Positions 33,701 to 42,331 are shown, counted from the first letter of the stretch. The stretch: DNA of 64,000 bases from VRUE01 sp963837735 (GCA_963837735.1 CAWIOM010000011.1:62001-126000), one strand, 5' to 3'. The notes: generated by a model not told the origin, from the letters alone. Numbers and translations are program-made.

Positions 33701-34671
33701 AGCTACTCGCCGACGCCGGCGTTTCAGCCTTTCTGGCGACGCCGGCTTCCCAATCGGACCTCTACAACGCCATGACGCGCGCACGTGCGGGGGCCGGCTG
33801 TGGCGCTGATCGGGCAATGGGCAGGAGCGGCACGACGGCTTCGGAGGGCCCATTGGTTCTTGTCGCCGAGGACCAGGAGGCGCTCCGCGCTGCGACAGGA
33901 GCACGGCTCGCCGGGCGAGGGATCCGAACGGCATTCGCCCACGACGGCCTCGAGGCCGTGCGGATGGCCGGCGCCGGCGAATACTCGGCCATTCTCATGG
34001 ACTGCCAGATGCCGGAGCTCGACGGATATGAGGCAACTCGGCGAATCCGCGCGGCCGAGACCGACCGCCACGTCCCGATCGTCGCGATGACGGCCCACGC
34101 AATGGTGGGCGATCGAGAGCGCTGTCTTGCTGCGGGCATGGACGACTACGTGTCCAAGCCGGTGCGCAACAAGGACCTCAACGCTCTCGTCAGCCGGTGG
34201 CTGTCGGGCCCGCGACCGGACGACCAGGATCGCCCAGGGGGCATCGGCACCGAGGCCGCTGCAATATCGCTCGGCGACGGGTCCGATGACGTGCTCGATC
34301 ACACGACCCTCGAGGAGCTCATCGAAACAGCCACCCCTGAGATGAAGATGCGTCTTCTCGAGGATTTCGAGCAAGCGCTGTCGGAGGGCGTCGCAGAAAT
34401 CGAGCATGCCGCGGGAGACCGCAAGCCCGCCGAGCTACGGCGCGCAGCCCACATGCTCAAGGGCGTCGGGGCAACCTTCGGGGCGAACCGGCTCCGTCTC
34501 TGCTGTCAGCGCCTGGAACAGACTGGGAGGGACGGTGGTCCGGCACTGGATGTCGGCAAACTCCAAGAGCTGGGAACGGCTGCCTCAGAGGCTCGATCGG
34601 CGGTGCGGGAGCAGATCCGGAATCCACCGAGTCGGCGGGGCTTTGTTCCCGAGGTCCCCGATCACGCTTGA
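30754..34671 (+). CDS. Five-PAS hybrid histidine kinase with two receivers and HPt
   Basis: The 1305-residue cytoplasmic protein has five PAS/PAC units (about 1-115, 120-265, 268-390, 395-515 and 520-645). HisKA follows (ANMSHEIRTPLSGVIGM near 653), then HATPase_c (LLNLVSNAVKFTT near 770, DTGIGI near 805). A first receiver (889-1005) has lost its acidic pair and Lys, though an Asp remains in LVDFELPQM. A second, complete receiver (1031-1145) has LMDCQMPELDG, and an HPt domain (about 1182-1299) carries His in HMLKGVGATFG. The second PAS unit contains a 24-residue tandem duplication. No membrane segment is seen, so it senses an internal signal such as redox or a small ligand. Confidence 0.92.
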   Translation: MNTLMDAEKFFEISLDAMAIANDEKFFVEINPAFARTLGYELSDLKARPFTEFVHPDDLEATLETYAALGAGKSAVGFENRYRCKDGSYRWLMWNATPIEDGLTCCAARDVTERKRARVLFEQLLESASDAMVIVDDAGAITLVNARTETMFGYERDELIGEQVEMLVPERFRASHPGHREGYSKDPHTRPGSERFRGRQSGHREGHSKDSHIQSMGADLELFGRRRDGSEFPVEISLSPLETDEGTLVTSAIRDVSERRRREGLAGHLAAVVESSADAIISKTTDGTIVSWNTGAERLYGYSQAEAVGQKISMLMPPSHDDEAAVLIDRVVSGERVDQFETVRVRKDTSPVDVSLTISAVRDASGRVIGVSSVARDITEHKRAETALAEARADIDRFFRVSLDLKAIMNEAGHFVRVNPAVEQILGYTPDELVEQPFKDFIHPEDLERSLATYPEQGAVSEAAGFENRYRCKDGSYRWLLWSATSMPDGFVYASGRDVTERRQMEDAQREAEELLSLSFEHSPLGMTLNSPDRRVMRLNRAFADMLGYSTEELIADEARKIVTHPDDLPDDEANLRALLKGTTELAQWEKRYIHADGHVVWALISVSALRHADGSPRLLISQIKDISARKRADTELAIATEKTIEASRQKSEFVANMSHEIRTPLSGVIGMVDVLRETDLDPAQGEYVEFLAASGDALLTLVNDILDFSKIEAGQLELDPTDFDLRGVVEEACLVLTEQSHAKGLEICHSVDADVPAAVNGDRARLRQILLNLVSNAVKFTTVGEVAMHVSAAAGDHLRFEVSDTGIGIDQDQASQLFEPFVQADQSTTRHHGGTGLGLAISRQLVEQMGGEIGAERRAGGGSSFWFTAALPGVATAPEAADSGADFSGVRALIVQTRSPERKVLEHRLASWGVIFTSVAEPSAAIQALERAARDEAPFDLALVDFELPQMNGVQLVDAIRERDPTRAPSTLLLSSVKVEPELLADAGVSAFLATPASQSDLYNAMTRARAGAGCGADRAMGRSGTTASEGPLVLVAEDQEALRAATGARLAGRGIRTAFAHDGLEAVRMAGAGEYSAILMDCQMPELDGYEATRRIRAAETDRHVPIVAMTAHAMVGDRERCLAAGMDDYVSKPVRNKDLNALVSRWLSGPRPDDQDRPGGIGTEAAAISLGDGSDDVLDHTTLEELIETATPEMKMRLLEDFEQALSEGVAEIEHAAGDRKPAELRRAAHMLKGVGATFGANRLRLCCQRLEQTGRDGGPALDVGKLQELGTAASEARSAVREQIRNPPSRRGFVPEVPDHA

Positions 34672-34702
34672 GATGTAACAGAGATGTGACAGCCTCCTGG
34701 GG

Positions 34703-35312
34703 ATGGACTGGTCGATCCTCCACACCCTCAACGGCTTCCTCTACCACCACGACGGGGTCGAGGACCCGCTGCTCTACTTCATCAACGCCTCGGAGGCGCT
34801 CTTCATCGCGACGCTGGCGGTGATCTTCCTTGCCGCCGGCGGCGCCCGGCACGTCGCCTGGCGACGGGCGGTCGGTGGCGGCTGTGTTGAGCGCGGGCCT
34901 GGCCCTGGCGATCGGCAAGGTGATCTCCGAACTCGTCGACCGGGCGCGGCCCTTCGCCGTCGACCCGGGCGGGGTCCACCTCTTCTCCGGCCACGCCGCC
35001 GACCCCGGCTTCCCCAGTGACCACGCAACCGCCTCCTTCGCGATCGCCATCGCGATCTTCCTCCGCAACCGTCGCTGGGGGGTCGTTGCCCTGATCGCCG
35101 CCGCCGTGCTCTCGGTCGGCCGCGTCGCGATCGGCGTTCACTATCCCAGCGACGTCCTCGCCGGCTCCGCGCTCGGCGCCGGCGCGGCGCTGGTCCTCTG
35201 GGCGCGGCCGCTTCGCGCCCGAATCGACGCGCTCTCGGACCGTATTGGCGGCTACTGGGATCGGGCGCTCGCCTGGGGTGCGGGGCTCGTCGGCTTCGGC
35301 TGGCGACCGTAG
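34703..35312 (+). CDS. PAP2-family phosphatase (one frameshift)
   Basis: Two overlapping frames give one membrane phosphatase of about 202 residues. The first encodes MDWSILHTLNGFLYHHDG to HVAWRRAV; after a one-base shift near 34872 the second continues VAAVLSAGLALAIGK. The three PAP2 motifs follow: VDRARPF, FPSDHA and SVGRVAIGVHYPSD. The family removes phosphate from lipid phosphates such as undecaprenyl diphosphate at the outer membrane face. The span is 3n+1, matching one extra base. It stands alone, 31 bp behind the hybrid kinase. Confidence 0.85.
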
Positions 35313-35484
35313 CGACGAGGACCTCCGCGGACCGCCAGGCGGCTGGACCCCAGCCGAGCCTCGGCCGTCGCCGCCTGCAGCGCCCGTGCGTATGTGTCTC
35401 GCTTGATCATCGGGGTCAGGCTAGGCGCCCTTCCTCTGGCCGCCCTATGTGCGGCCTAATAAGTGGATGAGTCGGCCCAGGGCG

Positions 35485-37527
35485 CTAGCCGGTGAACGGG
35501 TGGGTCGGGGTCGTCCCATCGGGCGCCAGCAGGTCGAAGCCGTCGGGGATGCGGAGGTGGTCGGGACCCTTGCCGGGGTGTCCGGTCACCCCGTACTGCC
35601 AGACGATCTTCTTCGTCTTCGGGTCGATGATGACGACGCGGTGGCGATAGTCGTCGTTGACCGCGATCCAGCCGCCGGGCAGGCGCTCGGCGAGGCTCGG
35701 GTGATTGAGGCGGCCGGATCCCGATTCCGGCCGGTAGCTCCAGAGCAGGTGGCCGGCGCGGTCGAATTTGTAGATCGCGCCGGGGTCGGAGTAGTCGACG
35801 ACGAGGTAGCGGTCGGAACCGAGCTGCTGTGGATCGGAGGGGTAGGAGATCGGCAGGTGCACGCTCCAGACGACCCTGCCGGCGGGGGTCAGCTCGTCGA
35901 CGTAGGAGCCGTTGACCTCGGAGACGAGCATGTCGCCGTTGGCCAGCGGCGTGTCGCCGTTGGGTGAGCCGAGGTAGGCGGGCGGTTCGTGGAAGCAGCC
36001 GGATGGGTCGCCGAAGCTGTGCACCACCTTCTTCGCCGGGGAGATCCGGAGGACGCGGCAGTTCTGGGCGTCGGCGACGGTGACGTCGCCGCTCTTCAGC
36101 AGGTAGGCGTCGTCGGGCTCGTGCAGGTAACCCGGTTCGGAGCCGGGGACGCCGGGATGGCCGTAGGACCAGAGCAGCTTGCCCGAGGGGTAGGCGAGCT
36201 GAACGATGCGCTCGTCCTGCTCCTCGTTGGAGATCACGCCGTGGCCGCCGTGGATGAAGAAGGCATCGTCGGGGAAGTAGAAGCCGCCGGGCGGAGCGGG
36301 ATGCGCCTTGGAGGGGAAGCGCCAGACGATTTGCTTGCGGTTGTTGACGACGATGATCCGGTTGTTGCCGCGGTCGGCGATCATCAGTCGGCCGGAGAAG
36401 ATCGCCGGGCTGCCTGCTTTCGCCCGTGCCTTGGCCGTGATCCGTTGCCGCTTCGCGGTCAGGGTGACGACCGTGTCGAGCGCTTCTTCGCCGCCGCCCG
36501 TGCCGCCGATCAGGTACGCCGAGGAGCCGACCACGGCTGCCGCGGCGCCGGAGGCCGGCTGCGGCAAGCTGCCGGCCGAGGTGACCGAGCGGCTGCCCGG
36601 CACGTAGCGCCAGATCCGCGCCGTCGGCGAGCCCGCGTCTTCGCCCCCGATCACGAAGATGCCGCCGCCGAGGGCGACTGAGCTCGCGTGGGAGACCGGC
36701 GTCGGCAGGTGGGCAACGATCCGGGCGGTCTTCGCCTTTGGGTCGATTTCGCGGATCGCGTCGCTTGCCGATCCGCTCGCCGTCTCGCCGCCGATGGCGT
36801 AGATGCGACCGTCGAGCGAGGCGACCGCCATATAGCGGGCGGGTTCCGGCAGGTGGCCGACTTCGGTGAAGGTCGAGCCGTCGCTCGTCGCCAGGATCGA
36901 GTCGATCGGGGCACTTCCGTCGTAGCCGCCGAGGATGTAGGCGGTGCCGCCGACCGTCACCGCGCTGAGGTCCGAGCGCACGGTCGGCAGTCGACCAATG
37001 GCCTGGGCCGACGTGCCGGGGGCGACGATTCCCCCGGGTGCCGCGAGGGCCTGGACGGCGTCCGTGCTCGTTTCCGTCCCGCCGCCGAAGACCAGTACTC
37101 GGTTGCCGAGCAGGGTCGCTGCGGCATCGTGAAGGGGTCCGGTGAGGCCCCCAACCTCGCTCACCTCCCCGCTGCCGGGTTCGAGGAGGAAGACGCCGCT
37201 GGCGGAGTTACTCGAGGAGTCGAGGCCGCCGACGATCAGAGGGCCTTCCTTGCTCGCGATGACCGCCTCCGCGGAGATCGGGGCGGGAAGCGGGTTGGGA
37301 GACGTCTTGGCCACGGCGACCTCCTTGAATTTCGCCGTCGAGCCGGACTTCGAGCCAGCGTCTCCGCCGCCTCCGATCGCAAGTGCGCCGACCAAGATCA
37401 GGAGTGCGGCGACGAGGATCGGTGCGACCAATCGGCGGCGCCGGCGCGAGGCAGGGGAGGGTCCCGTCGGCCCCCGGGGGCGGCGGCGGCGACCGGGAGG
37501 GCGCGGTTGGTGCACGGGGATGAGCAT
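35485..37527 (-). CDS. Membrane-anchored kelch plus NHL/PQQ-like propeller protein
   Basis: The protein has about 680 residues. An Arg/Pro-rich cytoplasmic N-terminus precedes one membrane helix (LVAPILVAALLILVGALAIG, about 33-52). Six kelch-like repeats follow (residues 85-360, with IVGGLD, VFGGGTE, ILGGYDGSAP, AIGGETA, VIGGEDAGS and LIGGTGGGE), then a second propeller (about 390-670) with NHL/PQQ-like blades (LMIADRGNNRIIVV, LLWSYGHPG, VWSVHLP, LLWSYRPESG, IVWQYGVTG). Both propellers are outside the cell. Function is unknown; such proteins often bind partners or sugars. ATG at 37527 is preferred to 37554 on composition only. Confidence 0.82.
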   Translation of the reverse strand: MLIPVHQPRPPGRRRRPRGPTGPSPASRRRRRLVAPILVAALLILVGALAIGGGGDAGSKSGSTAKFKEVAVAKTSPNPLPAPISAEAVIASKEGPLIVGGLDSSSNSASGVFLLEPGSGEVSEVGGLTGPLHDAAATLLGNRVLVFGGGTETSTDAVQALAAPGGIVAPGTSAQAIGRLPTVRSDLSAVTVGGTAYILGGYDGSAPIDSILATSDGSTFTEVGHLPEPARYMAVASLDGRIYAIGGETASGSASDAIREIDPKAKTARIVAHLPTPVSHASSVALGGGIFVIGGEDAGSPTARIWRYVPGSRSVTSAGSLPQPASGAAAAVVGSSAYLIGGTGGGEEALDTVVTLTAKRQRITAKARAKAGSPAIFSGRLMIADRGNNRIIVVNNRKQIVWRFPSKAHPAPPGGFYFPDDAFFIHGGHGVISNEEQDERIVQLAYPSGKLLWSYGHPGVPGSEPGYLHEPDDAYLLKSGDVTVADAQNCRVLRISPAKKVVHSFGDPSGCFHEPPAYLGSPNGDTPLANGDMLVSEVNGSYVDELTPAGRVVWSVHLPISYPSDPQQLGSDRYLVVDYSDPGAIYKFDRAGHLLWSYRPESGSGRLNHPSLAERLPGGWIAVNDDYRHRVVIIDPKTKKIVWQYGVTGHPGKGPDHLRIPDGFDLLAPDGTTPTHPFTG

Positions 37528-37608
37528 CGCCTCGGCCGCTGAAGGGAAGGTCAACGACGGCGAAGGAGTCTCTTAGGAACCGGAGGCCGGCTCTGCTGCG
37601 TTCGCGGC

Positions 37609-37977
37609 CTAGGGCCGTAGCGCGAGCCAGACCAGCAGCAACGGCACGAAGACGAGGAACTGCGCGCGGGTGTAGTGGCGCAGCTCGGCCTGGAGGTCGA
37701 CGCCGGCGAGTTCCCGGCGGAGCCGCCCGGCAGAGCGCATCGACAGCGCGTACGCGGCGAGCGGCACATAGTTCGCGGCGACGCCGAACGCGTAGGCCGC
37801 CACCGCTGTCCCGAGCGCGCTGTCGCTGGTGAAGAGCACGAACAGAGCGATTGCCGCACCTCCAATCGCGCCGCTGAGGAACTCGGCGATGATCAGCCGT
37901 CGACGCAGATTCGTCCCCGACAGGGCATGCATGTCCACCGCCGCAAGCCTGCGCACGTCAACGGCGCGGTGGGCCAT
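37609..37977 (-). CDS. Small membrane protein, 122 aa
   Basis: The protein has three hydrophobic segments: FLSGAIGGAAIALFVLFTS (about 33-51), AVAAYAFGVAANYVPLAAYA (57-76) and FLVFVPLLLVWLALRP at the C-terminus. Between the last two lies an amphipathic basic helix (RLRRELAGVDLQAELRHYTR). ATG at 37977 follows a near-perfect AGGAGGT ribosome site, so the longer frame to 38046 is rejected. I do not recognise the family. Confidence 0.75.
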   Translation of the reverse strand: MAHRAVDVRRLAAVDMHALSGTNLRRRLIIAEFLSGAIGGAAIALFVLFTSDSALGTAVAAYAFGVAANYVPLAAYALSMRSAGRLRRELAGVDLQAELRHYTRAQFLVFVPLLLVWLALRP

Positions 37978-38158
37978 CTGAGACCTCCTGTTGCTCGGTC
38001 TTGTCCCGCTCTGTTTGAATTTCCCCGACACCGGCTGGGCAAACATCGGCCGCCGTGGAGTGAGCCTGCGAAGCGCCGACGCTCGAGGCGAACGATTCCT
38101 AGTCGCCCAATCCGTGGCGCTCGCGTAATTTTCTGAGTGCCGCCCGGTTACTGGGGGT

Positions 38159-38491
38159 GTGAGGGAGCAGCGAACGAAAGGGCCCAGAGCGCCGCGCCGC
38201 GCCGACTTTGCCGGGCGGCAGGACCGGGAAGACAGCAGGCTGGTTCAGGAGGCCGTGCGAGCGGCCCAGCACGGCGACTGCGAAGCAATGCACTTCCTCT
38301 ACGTTCGCTTTGCCCCCGAGGTACAGCGTCACGTCGCCGGCCTGGGGCATGACCAGCAGGATGCCGAGGACATCACCCGGGCCGTCTTCGGCAATTTGCT
38401 GACGTCGATCGGCAGGTACCGACAGCGTGAAGGCCCCTTCGCGGCCTGGATCCTTCGAGTCGCCGAGAATCGGGCCGCTCAGCGCCGTTGA
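38159..38491 (+). CDS. Sigma-70 region-2-only protein
   Basis: The 110-residue protein starts at GTG. Residues 32-108 match ECF sigma region 2: a helix AMHFLYVRFAPEVQRHVAGL, then DAEDITRAVFGNLLTSIGRY and the promoter-melting segment PFAAWILRVAENRAA. The frame stops at once, where a linker and region 4 should follow, and no region 4 is found in another frame before the next gene. It may be a truncated relic or a mini-sigma/regulator that occupies core polymerase. A full ECF sigma with membrane anchor begins 69 bp downstream. Confidence 0.7.
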   Translation: MREQRTKGPRAPRRADFAGRQDREDSRLVQEAVRAAQHGDCEAMHFLYVRFAPEVQRHVAGLGHDQQDAEDITRAVFGNLLTSIGRYRQREGPFAAWILRVAENRAAQRR

Positions 38492-38560
38492 GGGACGGGG
38501 GTGCACGATGCCGGTGCCCGCCATCGCAAGAAAGCGCCGCAAAGGAGTACCTTGGAATGG

Positions 38561-40177
38561 ATGGCCGGGAAGGCCACCGGGGGAAGGGATCCGCTCGCCG
38601 CTGAAGAGGCGCGCCTTGCTCGTGCTGCCGCGGCCGGGGATGCAGCTGCCTTCGCGACGCTCTACGAACGCTACGAGCGCCGCGCCTACAACCTCGCCTA
38701 CCGCCTCTGCGGCTCCGAGTACGACGCGGCCGAAGCCATGCAGGAGGCGTTCGTGGGGGTGATGCAGAGACTGCCCGAGCTGGCGGATCGCAGCCTGGAG
38801 TTCGGCGCCTATCTCTTCGCGGCGACCCGGAACGCCAGCCTCGACCTGATTCGGATGCGAACGCGCACGCGGCCGACCGGCGAGATCCCCGAGTCGGCGG
38901 CGCCGCTCGGCTCGGGCGCGGGCGGCCTGGGCATGGATCCCGGAGCCCCTGAGGAAGACCCCGATCGCAGCCAGCTGCTCGCCGCGCAGCAGGAGGAGAT
39001 CCGGGAAGCGAACATGAGACTGCCCGAGCGCCAGCGCGAGGCGCTGGCGCTGCGGGAGCTGGAGGAGCTCTCCTACGAGGAGATCGCGGCGGTAATGGAG
39101 ATGAACCGCAACTCCGTCGCGCAACTGATCTCGCGGGCCCGGATCAACCTTCGGGACGAGCTGCGGGGGTCGGCGCTGACGTCGGTCTTCGCCCGCTCGA
39201 AGGACTGCGAGAGGGCGCTCTCGCTGATCGCGATGCGCGACGACGGCCAGCTCGAGGAGGGCTCGGCCGACGCAATCTGGCTCGACCGGCACCTCGAAGA
39301 GTGCGACCGCTGCCGAGTCGGGCGCGAGGCGATGTTGGAGGCCGGCGTCTCCTACCGGGCCTGGGTGCCGCTCGCCCTGTTTCCGTGGCTGCTCAGGGAG
39401 ACGATGGCAAAGGCCGCCGAGCGCACGGGCGCCGACTGGTCGACCGCGATCGCCACCGCTCGCAGCAGCCGCCCCGACCCGTCGAGCCTGCCCGGCATGC
39501 CCGCCGGCCACCGCGGCGGCGGCCGCGTTTCGCGGTCCCATGGACCACGCGCCCCCGGGGGAGCGGGGATCGCGGCGGGAGTCGCGGCGCTGACGATCGT
39601 CGTCGCCGGCGTCGTCGCCGCACCCGCCGGTGAACACAGCGAGCCTCTGCGCCTGGGCCAGGCGGTCGCCGGGGTGTCCGCGTCCGGCGGGACCGCCGGC
39701 AACGGCGAGCCGGCCGCCCTGCGGACCCCGTTCGTCCTGGTTGCGTCCGCCGGGGAGGGGCCGAGCGCGTTCGCCGGCCCGGCTTCGAGCCCGCCCACCG
39801 AGGGCGGGGCGCCGGCAGGCGGTGCCGGCGGGGAGGGGCCGGCGAGCGGGGCGGGGGGCGCACCCGGAGCGCCTGGTCTCGGGCCGAACGTCACGGCGGG
39901 CCAGGCGCCGGCGAGCGGATCGGAGCCGACGCCGATCGCGGGGGACCCGCCGGGACCGCCGACAGATTCTCAGCCGCTCGAGGAAACGGTGGCGCCGGGT
40001 CAACCGCCGACGAGCGAAGTGCCCGAGGGGGAAGAACCCGGCAAGGAAGAACCCGGCAAGGAAGAGATCGAAGAACCGGGGGGGACCGGCGAAGAAGAAC
40101 CCGAGACCGAAGAACCGGGGAAGGAACCGCCCGGCGAGGAACCACCGGGCTGCAGGGACCCGAAGCAGTGCGGCTAG
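38561..40177 (+). CDS. Membrane-tethered ECF sigma factor with fused zinc-finger anti-sigma part
   Basis: The 538-residue protein combines sigma region 2 (about 24-95; FATLYERYERRAYNLAYRL), region 4 (about 152-202; YEEIAAVMEMNRNSVAQLI), a zf-HC2-like anti-sigma motif (HLEECDRC, near 246), one membrane helix (GIAAGVAALTIVVAGVVAAP, about 328-347) and a 190-residue extracytoplasmic tail. The tail is rich in Gly/Pro and then Glu/Pro/Gly/Lys repeats (EEPGKEEPGKEE). Signal-driven release from the membrane would free the sigma part. ECF groups with fused C-terminal anti-sigma modules are known. AAAGGAG at 38541 could also serve a TTG start at 38552. Confidence 0.88.
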   Translation: MAGKATGGRDPLAAEEARLARAAAAGDAAAFATLYERYERRAYNLAYRLCGSEYDAAEAMQEAFVGVMQRLPELADRSLEFGAYLFAATRNASLDLIRMRTRTRPTGEIPESAAPLGSGAGGLGMDPGAPEEDPDRSQLLAAQQEEIREANMRLPERQREALALRELEELSYEEIAAVMEMNRNSVAQLISRARINLRDELRGSALTSVFARSKDCERALSLIAMRDDGQLEEGSADAIWLDRHLEECDRCRVGREAMLEAGVSYRAWVPLALFPWLLRETMAKAAERTGADWSTAIATARSSRPDPSSLPGMPAGHRGGGRVSRSHGPRAPGGAGIAAGVAALTIVVAGVVAAPAGEHSEPLRLGQAVAGVSASGGTAGNGEPAALRTPFVLVASAGEGPSAFAGPASSPPTEGGAPAGGAGGEGPASGAGGAPGAPGLGPNVTAGQAPASGSEPTPIAGDPPGPPTDSQPLEETVAPGQPPTSEVPEGEEPGKEEPGKEEIEEPGGTGEEEPETEEPGKEPPGEEPPGCRDPKQCG

Positions 40178-40192
40178 GGAGCGGCCGGCTAC

Positions 40193-40609
40193 CTATTGCT
40201 TCTTGGCCGAGGACGTGTTCAGCTCGACGGCGGCGCGAATCAGACCCTTCAACGCCTTCTCGTCGATCTCCTCGCCCTCGTGGAAATCGATCGCGCGCCT
40301 CGTGTTGCCCTCGAGGCTGGAGTTGAACAGGCCTGAGGGGTCCTCCAGGGAAGCGCCCTTGGCGAAGGTCATCTTCACGGCCTTCTTGTAGGTCTCACCG
40401 GTGCAGATCATCCCGGCGTGGTACCAGACCGGAACTCCCCTCCATTTCCACTCCTCGACCACCTCGGGGTCGGCCTCTTTGATCAGGGCCCGGACCCGAG
40501 CGAGGGTCTCGCCCCGCCAGTCGCCGAGCTCCTCGATCCGCGCGTCGATCAGCCGCGAGGGAGACTCGCCTCCGTTACCTCCCTTGGCGCTGTCTTTCCC
40601 CTTCTTCAT
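40193..40609 (-). CDS. DUF1801 protein
   Basis: The 138-residue protein matches DUF1801/YdhG-like proteins: RVRALIKEADPEVVEEWKWR, GVPVWYHAGMICTGETYKK and TFAKGASLEDPSGLFNSSLE. The family is widespread, small and cytoplasmic, without a proven role. ATG at 40609 starts a Lys/Gly-rich leader (MKKGKDSAKGG) before the domain. It converges with the tethered sigma gene, 15 bp apart. Confidence 0.82.
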   Translation of the reverse strand: MKKGKDSAKGGNGGESPSRLIDARIEELGDWRGETLARVRALIKEADPEVVEEWKWRGVPVWYHAGMICTGETYKKAVKMTFAKGASLEDPSGLFNSSLEGNTRRAIDFHEGEEIDEKALKGLIRAAVELNTSSAKKQ

Positions 40610-40646
40610 CTCGGTTAGAACGCACGATCCGATCTTACCCCGGGCC

Positions 40647-41213
40647 TCAGTCTTCCCTGGCAAGCCCGTTCCCGGCGACCACCGCGCCGTCCTCATGCTC
40701 CGGCCTCAGAATCAGGACCTCGGCGGGAGCCTTCTCCAGGAGCCAGACGAGGTCGTCGCCGGAGAGGCCGGCGCCGACCTCTGCGCTCGCGGGAACGATG
40801 ACGCGGTCGAAGCTTTCGCGGTCCAGCAGCCGGGCGAGGGCATGGCGGTAGGAGCGGCCCCGCTCGATCCGTGAGTCGACGACGACGCCCTGTCCGGTCG
40901 CGCGCTGTTCGATCGCCTCCAGGATCGGCATCGCCCTCGCGGCCTCGGCCGGGATCGCGCACTCGAGCGGCAGGCTCTTCGGCACGGCCGCCAGGTAGGC
41001 CGGCATCAGCGTGGCGTCCTCGGCATGGGCAAGGCGCAATGCCGCATCGAGCGCCCGGCGAGAGATCTCGGTCCCGGTGAACGGCAGAAGAATCTGGTGA
41101 ATGGCGACCGGGCGTTCGGAGCGGTGCCCGCGCCTCCTCGAGCGAGCGAAGAGATAGCCGACCGTCAGCCCGACGGCGAGCGCCACGGCAATCAGGGCCC
41201 GCTCGACGGTCAT
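40647..41213 (-). CDS. Membrane-anchored universal stress protein, last gene of the Kdp run
   Basis: The 188-residue protein has an N-terminal membrane helix (ALIAVALAVGLTVGYLFA, residues 6-23), a basic stretch (RSRRRGHRSER) and a UspA domain (HQILLPFTGTEISRRALDAA, ARLLDRESFDRVIVPAS and the C-terminal VWLLEKAPAEVLILRPE). The Gly-rich ATP loop is poorly conserved, so it may not bind ATP. ATG at 41213 overlaps the stop of the KdpD N-terminal gene (ATGA). Since KdpD itself ends in a USP domain, this extra USP probably works with the potassium sensor. Confidence 0.82.
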   Translation of the reverse strand: MTVERALIAVALAVGLTVGYLFARSRRRGHRSERPVAIHQILLPFTGTEISRRALDAALRLAHAEDATLMPAYLAAVPKSLPLECAIPAEAARAMPILEAIEQRATGQGVVVDSRIERGRSYRHALARLLDRESFDRVIVPASAEVGAGLSGDDLVWLLEKAPAEVLILRPEHEDGAVVAGNGLARED

Positions 41214-42328
41214 CCCGGCGCTCCGTCCTTGAAGCCTCGATTGGCGACGATTCGCACGTCAACGCCCGCCGGGGTCGCCCGCATCAGCCGCTGCGGAAGC
41301 GGTTGTCGCAGTCGCGCCAGGCCGCGAGCCGGGCGTGACTCGCCGACCATGATGTAGGTGATGCCGCGCTCGCGGACGACTCGCGCCGCGCCCTCGACGA
41401 GGTTGTCGCTCTCCTCGATCAGGAACGTCGCACCGAGCACGGAGGCCAGGTGGCGCAGCGCGGTCGCCTGGCGCTCGACCTCGCCCTCGACCGGCAGGCT
41501 CGGAGGCCTCACCCAGAGCAGGTCGAGGCCGGTGCCGAGCCTCTGAGCCGAGCGCCAGGCCCTGCGCACCAATCGCTGCGATGAGGGTTGCGGGCGTACG
41601 AGCGCCAACAGCCGCTCACCGACCGCCCTCGGCGCCTCGGCGGCGACCTTCTCCTCGCGGGTGCCGAGCGGCTCCTCGACCACGAGACGCTTCGCCTCGA
41701 CCTCCTGGGCGACCTGGCGCAGAGCGACCTCGCGCAGGGCCAGCAGGTTCTCCACGGTGAAGAAGTTGTCGAGGGCCGGCTCGATGCCCTCGCCCGGATA
41801 GACCTTTCCCGCCCGCAGCCTGGCGATCAGTGCCTCGGGCGTGAGGTCGATGAGGACGACCTCATCGGCCTCGCCGAGGATCGCGTCGGGGATCGTCTCC
41901 CGGACCCGCGTTCCCGTCAGCTCGGCTATCTGGTCGTTGAGGGACTCGAGGTGCTGGATGTTGACCGTGGAGAAGACGTCGATTCCGGCGGCGAGCACCT
42001 GGCGCACGTCCTCGTGGCGCTTCCCGTGCTCGACCCCCGGAGCGTTGGTGTGGGCGAGCTCGTCGATCAGCGCCACCTCCGGCGCTCGGCGCAGCAGTCC
42101 CGGCAGGTCCATCTCCTCGAGCTCGGTGTCGCGGTAGACGAGGTGGCGCCGCGGAATCGTCTCCAATCCCAGCGCCAGGGCCGAGGTCTCGGGGCGGCGG
42201 TGCGGCTCCATGTATCCGATCGCGACCTCGCGCCCCGCGTCCTGCTCGAAGTGCCCTTCCTGCAGCATCCGGTACGTCTTGCCGACGCCTGGTGCCATCC
42301 CGATGAAGACCTTCAGCTTCCCCGTCAC
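41210..42328 (-). CDS. kdpD: KdpD N-terminal sensor part (separate gene)
   Basis: The 372-residue protein is the cytoplasmic N-terminal half of the potassium sensor KdpD. The KdpD domain has Walker A GMAPGVGKTYRML and the following VAIGYMEPHRRPE, VYRDTELEEMDL, LIDELAHTNAPG and DVFSTVNIQHLESLNDQIAE (to about 215). A USP-like domain (about 240-370) ends the protein. Membrane, HisKA and ATPase domains are absent; they sit in a separate kinase gene at 47603-48745. It lies 3 bp behind kdpB. N-terminal-only KdpD proteins occur in some cyanobacteria. Confidence 0.9.
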   Translation of the reverse strand: MTGKLKVFIGMAPGVGKTYRMLQEGHFEQDAGREVAIGYMEPHRRPETSALALGLETIPRRHLVYRDTELEEMDLPGLLRRAPEVALIDELAHTNAPGVEHGKRHEDVRQVLAAGIDVFSTVNIQHLESLNDQIAELTGTRVRETIPDAILGEADEVVLIDLTPEALIARLRAGKVYPGEGIEPALDNFFTVENLLALREVALRQVAQEVEAKRLVVEEPLGTREEKVAAEAPRAVGERLLALVRPQPSSQRLVRRAWRSAQRLGTGLDLLWVRPPSLPVEGEVERQATALRHLASVLGATFLIEESDNLVEGAARVVRERGITYIMVGESRPARGLARLRQPLPQRLMRATPAGVDVRIVANRGFKDGAPG

Positions 42329-42331
42329 ACC

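Noticed and set aside
35252..35410. Minus-strand 52-codon frame overlapping the PAP2 gene end
   Set aside because: It begins with a plausible MIKRDTYARALQ but quickly turns into Arg/Pro/Ser-rich sequence antisense to PAP2, with no ribosome site and no known relative.
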